Source of the DNA: Clostridiaceae bacterium
GTDB taxonomy: Bacteria > Bacillota > Clostridia > SK-Y3
Direction: 5' to 3'
Assembly: GCA_012735465.1 (NCBI GenBank)
Contig: JAAYHJ010000014.1
Coordinates: 1-64,000 of the forward strand
Length of the DNA stretch: 64,000 bases
The notes under the pieces were generated by a model. That model made no database searches and was not told the DNA's origin. It saw nothing but the letters and a program-made list of their open reading frames with translations. Shown in pieces: positions 44,648 through 53,000 of this stretch. The position numbers and the translations under genes are program-made. Every line of letters starts with the position of its first letter. The stretch's first letter is position 1.

Positions 44648-45436
44648 TTAATGCTTACAAATATTCCATAAATGATTAAGAGGCCCTCTCCCTTTTCCTA
44701 AATCAAGCATTGCCTTTAATGCACCGGATACGTATTCCTTTGCTGATTGGATTGATGTTTCCAAATCCATACCTTTGGCAAGGCCGGCAGCGATAGCGCT
44801 GGATAAAGTACATCCTGTCCCGTGGTTGTTTTTAGTGTTAATTTTCTCTCCTATAAACCACTTGTATTTGTTGTCATGGTACAATAAATCATTAGCGTCG
44901 TTTATATTATGCCCGCCTTTGCATAAAACGGCACATCCATATCCTTTACTGATTATTTCAGCTGCTTTTATCATATCCGTTTCATTTTTAATGGGTATTC
45001 CCGATAAAACAGATGCTTCCGGAATATTCGGGGTTAATAAAACCGCCATAGGGAACAAACAGTTTTTCAAAGTTTCCACCGCATCATCCTGAAGAAGTTT
45101 TGAACCGCTTTTGGAAAACATTACAGGGTCCACAACAATGTTTTTTGCATTATAAAACTTTAGTTTTTCTGCTATTGTTTCAATCAATTTAACGGATGAA
45201 ACCATACCGATTTTTACCGCATCCGGGAATATATCAGTAAAAATGCTGTCCAACTGTTTTCCTAAAAACTCCGGAGTAACCTCCATCACGCCTGTAACGC
45301 CGGTTGTATTTTGTGCGGTAAGCGCAGTAATTGCACTCATGGCATATACGCCGTTTACGGTCATTGTCTTAATATCTGCCTGGATACCGGCGCCTCCGCA
45401 AGAGTCGCTTCCTGCAATTGTTAATGCTGTTTTCAT
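44648..45436 (-). CDS. thiD: Hydroxymethylpyrimidine kinase / phosphomethylpyrimidine kinase
   Basis: A 262-residue ribokinase-fold kinase that phosphorylates HMP and then HMP-P for thiamine synthesis. Signatures: TIAGSDSCGGAGIQADIKT at the N-terminus, the VDPVM segment, and the anion-hole NNHGTGCTLSSAIAA near the C-terminus. The frame opens at 45448, but GGAGG overlaps that codon and points to ATG 45436. It follows thiM by 33 bases in a salvage operon under the TPP riboswitch. Confidence 0.94.
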   Translation of the reverse strand: MKTALTIAGSDSCGGAGIQADIKTMTVNGVYAMSAITALTAQNTTGVTGVMEVTPEFLGKQLDSIFTDIFPDAVKIGMVSSVKLIETIAEKLKFYNAKNIVVDPVMFSKSGSKLLQDDAVETLKNCLFPMAVLLTPNIPEASVLSGIPIKNETDMIKAAEIISKGYGCAVLCKGGHNINDANDLLYHDNKYKWFIGEKINTKNNHGTGCTLSSAIAAGLAKGMDLETSIQSAKEYVSGALKAMLDLGKGRGPLNHLWNICKH

Positions 45437-45469
45437 TTTATCCTCCATTCTACTGTATATTAAGCTTTT

Positions 45470-46291
45470 TTATCGAATTTCATATCTTGCTCCCTTTTCC
45501 AACATCTCTCCATCCATTTTATAAATAGCATCAATGATTCTGTTTCTATAGGTTGAATTCCCCTCTGAAGGCTGCATATTGCTCCAGCCTATTTCTCCTG
45601 CAAGGCCCATGGTGCATACGGCTGCAGCGGCTGCCTCAAGCTCCCTGTCCGGATTGGCAACAAGAAATGCTGTCATTATGGCTGAAAGCTGACAACCTGT
45701 GCCTGTAATTTTTCCCATTTCTGCCCTACCATTTCTGATGACATAACATTGATTACCATCCGTTACAAGGTCAATGGCCCCTGTCACAGCTACAATGCAT
45801 CCTGCTTCTTTTGCAAAGGTTTTTACAAAGTCCACCGCATTATTAAGAGAATCTTCGGTTACCATATCAGCCACGTTGGCATCAACACCCTTTGTATTGC
45901 CCCTTCCAAGGGCTAATGCCTTGATTTCAGAAATGTTTCCTCTTATGGCGTTGAATTTAACCTCTTTCATCAGCTTAACTGCTGTATCCGTACGCAGTTT
46001 GCTTGCACCGGCGCCAACCGGGTCAAGCAAGACTTTGTGTTTTAATTCGTTTGCTTTTTTTCCGGCAAGGAACATAGAGGGGATTGTATTCTTATTCAGT
46101 GTTCCGATATTGATGCTCAGCCCGTCGCAAAGGGATGTGATTTCTTCCACTTCTTCCCAATCATCGGACATAATAGGGCTTGCTCCACAGGCAAGAAGGG
46201 CATTTGCAACATCATTTACGGTTACATAGTTTGTAATATTGTGTATAAGGGGAGTTTTTTTGCGGACATTTTCAATACATTCTTTAAACAT
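45470..46291 (-). CDS. thiM: Hydroxyethylthiazole kinase
   Basis: A 273-residue kinase that salvages thiazole alcohol for thiamine. PLIHNITNYVTVNDVANALLA at the N-terminus, LLDPVGAGASKLRT, GNISEIKAL and the C-terminal GTGCQLSAI with its catalytic cysteine are all conserved. It is the first gene after the TPP riboswitch, with a GGAG site before ATG 46291. Having thiM-thiD without thiE here implies salvage enzymes joined by a thiE elsewhere. Confidence 0.94.
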   Translation of the reverse strand: MFKECIENVRKKTPLIHNITNYVTVNDVANALLACGASPIMSDDWEEVEEITSLCDGLSINIGTLNKNTIPSMFLAGKKANELKHKVLLDPVGAGASKLRTDTAVKLMKEVKFNAIRGNISEIKALALGRGNTKGVDANVADMVTEDSLNNAVDFVKTFAKEAGCIVAVTGAIDLVTDGNQCYVIRNGRAEMGKITGTGCQLSAIMTAFLVANPDRELEAAAAAVCTMGLAGEIGWSNMQPSEGNSTYRNRIIDAIYKMDGEMLEKGARYEIR

Positions 46292-46333
46292 ACCTATCTC
46301 CTTTCCAAATTAAAACCCAGGATAGGGCAGGAC

Positions 46334-46372
46334 AAAAAATGCATACATACCAATGAAAGTATATATGCATTA
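46334..46372 (-). terminator. Expression-platform terminator of the TPP riboswitch
   Basis: On the minus strand AATGCATATATAC (46372-46360) pairs with GTATGTATGCATT around TTTCATTG-type loop bases, followed by TTTTTT. It lies between the aptamer and thiM, so thiamine pyrophosphate would promote termination. Confidence 0.85.
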
Positions 46373-46387
46373 ATTTCTCCTGAATAT

Positions 46388-46476
46388 ATCCCTACGTTGG
46401 CATTACCCAAATCAGGTTACGGGTCTAAGCACACAGCTTAATTTCAGCCTGCTTATTGCAAGCTCCCCTTGTATTT
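46388..46476 (-). promoter_or_regulatory. TPP (THI-element) riboswitch
   Basis: The minus strand carries the conserved blocks in order: AAGGGGAGC, GGCTGAAAT (consensus CTGAGA, one change), AGACCC, ACCTGATTTGGGTAATGCCA and CGTAGGGA. The last two are nearly invariant in thiamine pyrophosphate aptamers. A promoter with TTGATT and TATAAT lies just upstream on the same strand (about 46485-46512). It controls thiM-thiD. Confidence 0.95.
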
Positions 46477-46643
46477 TTCTTATATTATAATACGAGCTGA
46501 TGAAAAATCAAGTATATTATCATAAATGAACTTTTGAAAACTATAGCACTCACTTGATAATAATAACTTATTTGTATAAAATGGAACAAAACAATGCATA
46601 TAAATGCATATGTAAGAAACCTTTTGAACAAGGAGGACTATTT

Positions 46644-47432
46644 ATGAAGAATGTTGTGATAACCGGAAGCACCAGGGGTATTGGTTTTGCTATGGCAAAA
46701 GAGTTTCTGAAAGCAGGATGTAACGTTACACTGTCCGGGCGTGGTGAAACCTTGTCGGAAGCGGCTAGCAGTGAACTGTTGCCTTATAAAGGTAAATACA
46801 TTTATGTTCAGTGCAATGTCCAGGAAAAAGCAAGTCTGCAAAATCTTTGGGATACTTCTTTTAAACAGTGGGGAAGCATAGATATATGGATCAATAATGC
46901 GGGCCAAAACGCACCATATATGTTTTCGTGGGAAACGGGACAATCGTATACTGAAAATGTTATTAGGACCAACATTATCGGTATGATATACGGTTCTCAA
47001 ATTGCAGCAGCGGGCATGCTAAAACAAGGACATGGTGCAATATACAGCATGGAAGGATTAGGTTCCAACAATATGATTCAATTAAAGACTATACTTTATG
47101 GGACCACCAAGTGTGCATTAACGTATTTTATGAAAGGACTGGCCAGAGAATTAAGTGGTACAGGCATAATAGCAGGACGTTTATCACCCGGTATGATGCT
47201 GACCGATTTCATTACTAAAACACCGGATGGAGAACAGTCAGAAGTTATATCGGACGAAAGGTTCAAAAAACTGTTTAATATATTGGCGGACAGGCCTGAA
47301 ACGGTTGCAAAGTTTTTCATACCCAAAATACTAAACAACACAAAAAATGACGTTCAGATTGCCTGGCTGACAAACAGAAAGGCAGCCTGGCGTTTTATTA
47401 CTGCAGGTTTCCGGAGAAGAAAATTAATATAA
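46644..47432 (+). CDS. Short-chain dehydrogenase/reductase
   Basis: A 262-residue NAD(P)-dependent classical SDR. TGSTRGIGFAMAKEF binds the cofactor, NNAGQNAP is the central motif, and YGTTK (Tyr-x3-Lys) is the active site, followed by SPGMMLTD. The substrate is unknown. The frame extends to 46554, but ATG 46644 after AAGGAGG is the start. The C-terminal ARKA/RR-rich tail is basic. It lies 41 bases before an amidohydrolase in the same direction and may be co-transcribed. Confidence 0.9.
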   Translation: MKNVVITGSTRGIGFAMAKEFLKAGCNVTLSGRGETLSEAASSELLPYKGKYIYVQCNVQEKASLQNLWDTSFKQWGSIDIWINNAGQNAPYMFSWETGQSYTENVIRTNIIGMIYGSQIAAAGMLKQGHGAIYSMEGLGSNNMIQLKTILYGTTKCALTYFMKGLARELSGTGIIAGRLSPGMMLTDFITKTPDGEQSEVISDERFKKLFNILADRPETVAKFFIPKILNNTKNDVQIAWLTNRKAAWRFITAGFRRRKLI

Positions 47433-47473
47433 CAAAGCGTAAATAAAGTATTTTCACAGAAGAGGGTCTTTTT

Positions 47474-48265
47474 ATGAAAATAATTGATATACATTGTCAT
47501 ATATTTCCTGAGAAGATAGCCAATAAAGCAGTCAAGTCGATTGGGGATTACTATAATATATCCATGTATGGGGAGGGAACCATATCGGACTTAAAAGTTC
47601 AAGGGGAAAAGGCCGGTATTGATAAGTTTGTCGTTCATTCCACGGCAACCAAACCAGAGCAGGTAAAATCCATTAATGATTTTATTGCTGGAATCATAAA
47701 CAAAAATTCCAATTGTATAGGGTTTGCTACCTTACACCCGGGACTTGTGGACATTGAGGCTGAGATTGAAAGGGTAATGCTTATGGGACTTCGGGGAATT
47801 AAGCTGCATCCTGATTTTCAGGGTTTTAATATTGATGATGAAGGGATGATGCCTATATACAAAGCTTTAGAAGGAAGATTGATTGTCCTTATGCACATGG
47901 GTGATGAAAATAGTGATGCTTCCAGTCCACAAAGGCTTGCAAGGGTATTGGACATGTTTCCCCGCCTTACGGTGATAGCAGCACATTTGGGAGGATATAG
48001 CATGTGGAGGGAGTCCATGGAATATTTAGTTGGTCGAAATGTGTATTTTGACACATCCAGTTCTTTGGCTTTTCTGAGCAGGGATAGGGCAAAAGAAATG
48101 ATTCGAAAACATGGGGTTCATAAAGTGCTCTTTGGAAGTGATTACCCCATGTGGTCACCCCTTGAGGAATTAGAACGGTTTATGAATCTTGGCTTTACGC
48201 CGGAGGAGCAGAACAAGATTTTATGGGAAAACAGTTCTGCTTTGCTAAAGCTATGTATTGAGTAA
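47474..48265 (+). CDS. Amidohydrolase-2-type metal-dependent hydrolase
   Basis: A 263-residue TIM-barrel hydrolase or decarboxylase of the amidohydrolase-2 group. The metal-binding IDIHCHIFPE (residues 4-13), GIKLHPDFQGF, VLMHMGDE, AAHLGG and GSDYPMW segments mark the barrel strands. Members act as decarboxylases of aromatic acids or as lactonases, and the substrate here is unknown. GAGGG precedes ATG 47474. It is followed by the riboswitch region. Confidence 0.9.
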   Translation: MKIIDIHCHIFPEKIANKAVKSIGDYYNISMYGEGTISDLKVQGEKAGIDKFVVHSTATKPEQVKSINDFIAGIINKNSNCIGFATLHPGLVDIEAEIERVMLMGLRGIKLHPDFQGFNIDDEGMMPIYKALEGRLIVLMHMGDENSDASSPQRLARVLDMFPRLTVIAAHLGGYSMWRESMEYLVGRNVYFDTSSSLAFLSRDRAKEMIRKHGVHKVLFGSDYPMWSPLEELERFMNLGFTPEEQNKILWENSSALLKLCIE

Positions 48266-48306
48266 AGATTTTAGCTGTGCCTGAAGAGTCAAAGGGGTAT
48301 TAATTA

Positions 48307-48335
48307 TTGACAATATAAGAAAGTTGTAGTAGAAT
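48307..48335 (+). promoter_or_regulatory. Sigma-A promoter of the Mn2+-riboswitch transcript
   Basis: TTGACA (48307-48312), 17 bases, TAGAAT (48330-48335), about 20 bases before the aptamer. Confidence 0.65.
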
Positions 48336-48356
48336 ACAACTAAATTAAATAAGTTC

Positions 48357-48456
48357 TAAAAGGGAGTAGCTATGGCTATAAGCCAAAATAAAATCAACAT
48401 GCTGGAGAAATCCTGGTTTTATTTACTTTAGCATTGACTAAAGGAGCGAGACTTTT
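48357..48456 (+). promoter_or_regulatory. yybP-ykoY (Mn2+) riboswitch
   Basis: The aptamer opens with AAAAGGGAGTAGC (from 48358) and closes with GCGAGACTTTT (to 48456), the two paired halves of P1 in this class, with two internal hairpins between (the first closed by GGCTATAAGCC). The class senses Mn2+ and commonly precedes Mn efflux genes, and a UPF0016 exporter gene follows. The loop-1 GGAGTAGC block is intact. The GAGAAAT near 48405 should provide part of the second metal loop. Confidence 0.85.
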
Positions 48457-48510
48457 AGATTAGTAGGCCATTATGTATGGCTTGTTAATCTATTGGTCTC
48501 GCTCTTATTT
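48444..48510 (+). terminator. Riboswitch-controlled terminator
   Basis: GAGCGAGAC (48444-48452) pairs with GTCTCGCTC (48496-48504), with TAGATTA/TAATCTA continuing the stem inside, followed by TTATTT. The first arm overlaps the 3' strand of aptamer P1, so ligand binding and termination exclude each other: Mn2+ would switch expression on. Confidence 0.85.
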
Positions 48511-48558
48511 GATTATGAGCAATGATTTCTATAACGATTACACTGGGAGGAAGATTAT

Positions 48559-49659
48559 ATGCAAGAAATACTAAAGGCATTTATGCTGATTTTCATAGCC
48601 GAAATGGGGGACAAGACCCAGATACTGGCAATGGCGTTTGCCACGAAGTTTCCGGTAAAAAAGGTGCTCCTGGGTATTTTTTTAGGTGCTTTTCTCAATC
48701 ATGGAATGGCAGTAGCCCTGGGCAGCTATATCTCAGGCTATATCCCTGTCAATGTGGTGCAAATAACAGCAGGGGCTGCATTTATAGGGTTTTCAATTTG
48801 GACTTTGAAATCAGAGGACAGTGAGGATGAGGATGAAGGGCAGAAATTTAAGTCTGGACCCGTGCTAACAGTGGCTTTGGCATTTTTTATAGGAGAATTG
48901 GGTGACAAGACTCAATTAACAGCAATAACCCTGGCGGCTGATACAGCATACCCGTTATATGTTTTGTGCGGAACTGTTCTTGGAATGGTTGTTACCGGTG
49001 GAATAGGTATAATCATCGGCAAAAAGCTGGGCGATAAAATGCCGGAATTTGCAGTTAAAATTTTAGCGGCGTCAGTGTTCATGTTCTTTGGTATATCCAA
49101 GCTGTATCGATCTATACCAAGGCAGTATATAACCTTACAAAGTGTTTCAATATTTTCCGTAATAATTCTTATATTAATACTTACAACATTAATGCCGGTA
49201 ATTGAAAGAAGAAAGCAAGGTAAAATCTCTTTGTTCAAAACAAAATCCAGAGAATTATATAACTATTACAAGCAAGCAGAGGAAAACATCAATAAGATTT
49301 GCCTGGGCGTACAAACTTGTGGGGAGTGCCAGGGTAATAGCTGCATAGTAGGCTATACAAAAACCTTGATAAAAAGAGGCCTGGAAGAAGATGAGTTTTT
49401 GGAATTGGGTGCGTTTGTCCCAAAAGAAGTAGCTTTGAGCAAGAAATATGACAAGGAAAGGGTATCGGAAGCCTTAAATATAACATTGGCTTTGCTTAAA
49501 AAAGATCCAAGTAAAAATGAGTACCAAAATATCCATGAAATAAGAAAACAGCTTGAAACCATATTGTTTAATAAAAGCATTGATCATATGGATAGCTGGG
49601 AGGAGTATCAAAAACACCTGAATGATATTGATAAAGCCCATATTGTTAAAATATATTAA
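48559..49659 (+). CDS. UPF0016/Gdt1-family Mn2+ exporter with C-terminal cytosolic extension
   Basis: A 366-residue membrane protein. Two inverted repeats of the UPF0016 family carry the signature E-x-G-D-K-T-Q (AEMGDKTQILAMAFA near 14; GELGDKTQLTAITLA near 115). Six to seven helices occupy residues about 1-215. A charged cytosolic region of about 150 residues follows, including CLGVQTCGECQGNSC, a Cys-rich motif that could bind metal. UPF0016 proteins are usually about 190-230 residues, so this tail is extra. The upstream Mn2+ riboswitch supports manganese efflux. GGGAGG lies before ATG 48559. Confidence 0.9.
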   Translation: MQEILKAFMLIFIAEMGDKTQILAMAFATKFPVKKVLLGIFLGAFLNHGMAVALGSYISGYIPVNVVQITAGAAFIGFSIWTLKSEDSEDEDEGQKFKSGPVLTVALAFFIGELGDKTQLTAITLAADTAYPLYVLCGTVLGMVVTGGIGIIIGKKLGDKMPEFAVKILAASVFMFFGISKLYRSIPRQYITLQSVSIFSVIILILILTTLMPVIERRKQGKISLFKTKSRELYNYYKQAEENINKICLGVQTCGECQGNSCIVGYTKTLIKRGLEEDEFLELGAFVPKEVALSKKYDKERVSEALNITLALLKKDPSKNEYQNIHEIRKQLETILFNKSIDHMDSWEEYQKHLNDIDKAHIVKIY

Positions 49660-49681
49660 TAATTGTTAAAATATATTAATA
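49642..49681 (+). repeat. 20-bp exact tandem duplication at the exporter stop codon
   Basis: ATTGTTAAAATATATTAATA occurs at 49642-49661 and again at 49662-49681. The first copy encodes the last codons and TAA (49657-49659), and the second is non-coding. It looks like replication slippage. Confidence 0.85.
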
Positions 49682-49693
49682 TTTATATAAACG

Positions 49694-49725
49694 AAAAAAA
49701 GTTTGGGAATCCCAAGCTTTTTTTG
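49694..49725. terminator. Terminator after the Mn exporter gene
   Basis: AAAAAAAGTTTGGG pairs with CCCAAGCTTTTTTT around AAT, with T-runs on both strands. Confidence 0.88.
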
Positions 49726-50077
49726 ATTCAATACTTTTTTGTAATTATTAGTTGGATATTTTTAATAATGCATATGAGAATAAATGTCCATTTGTCTGTA
49801 AAAAACATATTAAAAATAGTAAAAGAGGGATAAAGAAGTAAACACTTGAAGATGGTAATTGGTTTGTACTTATTATATAATATATAAAAAAGCCTTCAAA
49901 CCTAAGAATTATTAGCTTTAGCTTATCCAGTATAAAGATAAGGGGGGGTGGGTAAGAAGAAATGACATAACAGTTACTGGAGTTAAAGCGACAGGACCTT
50001 TTGTAAGGCTTGTGTAATTTGTGAAGGCTGTCGACAGTAATGTTGGAACAGTATAATTAATGAAAGGATGGTTTGAA
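49726..50077 (+). other. Upstream region of the second GH43 gene
   Basis: About 350 AT-rich bases without a supported gene. A G-rich AAGGGGGGGTGGG (49940-49952) precedes ATG ACA TAA (49962-49970), another start-stop micro-frame. A short out-of-frame reading near 49960-50010 (NDITVTGVKATGPFVRLV) resembles the edge of a carbohydrate-binding domain and could be a remnant of a lost gene. I saw no clear promoter. Confidence 0.3.
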
Positions 50078-53000
50078 GTGAAGCGGAAAATGAGGTTTTT
50101 ATCAGCAATTTTGGTAATGACGATGTTAATGAGCGTATTACCTTCTTTTATATTACCTACTAACGTAAAGGCAGTAAACCCATATCTGCCATTATGGGAG
50201 CATTTGCCGGACGGAGAACCTAAAGTTTTTGAGGACCCTGACAATCCAGGAAAATACCGCGTCTATATTATTGGTTCCCATGATGTTAGATACACCAGTT
50301 ACTGCGGTCCTGACATAAGGGCCTGGTCTGCACCGGTAGAAGACTTAACCAATTGGCGTGATGAAGGACCTATTTTCACATATTATATAGACGGACAATG
50401 GGATGTCATGTATGCGCCGGATCTCGTAGAGGTTAGAAGGAGAGACGGTACAAAGGAATACTATCTGTACCCGCACAGCCGTGGTGCCAACAGAATAGCA
50501 ATGGTATGTAAATCAGACAGACCGACCGGTCCCTTTGTTCCCATCAATATGACCGAGGATGGAAGAAGGACGGTACCCGGTAGCATCCTGGGCTTTGACC
50601 CGGCCGTATGGATTGAATACATTGATGATCCAAGCGACCCGGATTATGAGATTGGCTTCAGGGCTTATGCATACTGGGGATTTGCAGGAAGCAATGAAAA
50701 GTCATGGGCATGTGAGCTGGATCAAAATACGATGTATTCGGTAAGACCCGGCACCCAGGCTATACAGTATTTTATGCCTTGTAGTTCCAGCTACGGTAAT
50801 ATTAATGACCCGCCGGGAACCACATATCCTTACATTTATCCCGATGAAGATATCACAAAATTCAACTTTTTTGAAGCTTCGTCCATACGTAAGATTGGAA
50901 ACAAATACATAATGATTTACAGCGGATATTCAGGACCCGACTATGGACTGAGCAGCACCAACTCCGCATTGCGTTATGCTTATGGTGACACTCCTCTGGG
51001 GCCGTGGAGAAGCGGTGGAGTACTTGTCGACTCCCGGGCACCGGTATTGAACCGTGACGGAAGCAGTTTACAGACAAGCTATCCAGGTCATAATACCCAT
51101 GGAAGTTTATTGGAAATTAATGGAAACTGGTATGTTTTCTATCACAGGGCGCCCAGGGGTTATGGATATGCACGTCAGCCGATGGTAGCACCGGTAAAGA
51201 TTACATGGGACGAAAAACCGGTGGCTGAAGGCGGAAAGGTTGTTATCAGGGCATTTGATCCCTATTCGGAAGACAATACCTGGACTGCAAAGGACAGCCG
51301 TGGCAATGAATATACCGGAGCCGAAGTGACTTCGGAAGGTTTTGAAATATTTGGTTTGGACCCGTACAAGTATTATTCTGCAGGATATGCATGTTATATG
51401 TCTAATCCCAACACCCAGCAGGATTCCTTTGACATATGGGATAATAACATGCCCATTACAAACGTGCGAAACGGACATATAATTGGATACAAGTATTTCG
51501 GTTTTGGCGGACTCAGTGCAGATTTAGCAGCTAAATACGGTCTCAAACCCTTTGAAGGAACCAAGCCGGGCAATAATACAAAGTTTAACCTGTTCCTTAC
51601 CCCAAGAACAACAAATAGTTTTAAGATCAATGTCTGGATGGACGGTCCGTACGATACTCCGGCATGGAATGGTAAGAAAATAGGTGAGATAGTAGTTCCC
51701 GCAAACTCCGAGCAGGTAGTTACAAAATTCTCAGTGGATGTATCTGAGTTCGTAGACTATGCGGACAAGAAACATGCTATCTTCCTTGTAGCTGAAGGAG
51801 GCTCGGGCAATCTTTTCGATTTAATCGGCCTTGGATTTAGCTCGGATACGAAGGACATAGACTATGTTGCTCCTCCTGCAATAAGCATTCAGGTGGATGG
51901 AGTACCGTTGACTCTGCCGACTACACCGGTTAGGTCTACCAATGCCAACGGTATTGTTGGTTACGACCTTTATGAGTTAAGCTATACACTTCCATCTTCG
52001 ACAACCGGTATCCCTGTTATAACGGCATCTTCAGTAGATCCGAGTGTAAAAATAACTATTTCTCAGCCGCCTGTGCAGAATGGCGTAGCCGTTGTTAGGT
52101 TTAATAAAGATGGAGTAGTCAAGACATATAGAGTTCAGCTTTCCAATTCTTCAGGATCAGTACCATATAACGGAGCTGAAGTTCCGGATGTACAGGCTGT
52201 AGAGCAAGCCGAAAAAATAATAGGAAATATTATAGGTGTTCCGGATGAAGATTATGCAACACCTGAGGAAAAGGCAGCTAAGGCTGAGGCGGTGCTTAAA
52301 GCAAATAAAGAAATTGCTGCCCTTGGCGTTGATATTGATGTTTCTTATGCAGACGGATCATTCGGTCTGAAGATAAGCAGAGGTAATACAAGTATGACTA
52401 TAGCGCCTGTTACTGTTGGATATTATCCGATAGAAGGCTTTGAACTGAGCGACAGTACTATTACCATAAAGGACAGAATGACCGCACAGCTCACTGCAAC
52501 AGTCACTCCTTCCTATGCTTACACAGGAGGAATTCAATGGCAAAGCAGTGACCCGGATGTTGCTACTGTAAGTGATACAGGATTGGTAACCGGAATAAAA
52601 CCAGGAAAAGCAATCATTACTGCAAAAACCGTTGAAGGCGATTTTTCGGCACAATGCGAGGTAAATGTAATACAGCGTACAGCCGTAACTGGAATAACCC
52701 TTAATAAGAATGAAATTTTATTTGAAGGATTTAAGACAGAAACACTTACTGCTTCGGTAATTCCTTCTGACGCCGACTTCAAGAGGGTAAGATTTGAATC
52801 AAGCAATCCAGAGGTTGTAAGATTATCCAATGAAAATTTCAACCCGCAGACAGGAGTTTCAAGCGTAACAGTTGAGGCGTTGAATCTGGGAACAGCTGTT
52901 ATAACCGCTCGTGCGGAAGACAATGACGAGATTACGGCAGTATGTAATGTCAGGGTGGTTAATGTTGCTCCAAGAATAACGATAACTTCAAGCAAAACTG

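Noticed and set aside
49918-50244. 108-codon minus-strand frame before the second GH43
   Set aside because: It runs into the antisense of the GH43 signal peptide, has no RBS and no family features. It is a shadow.
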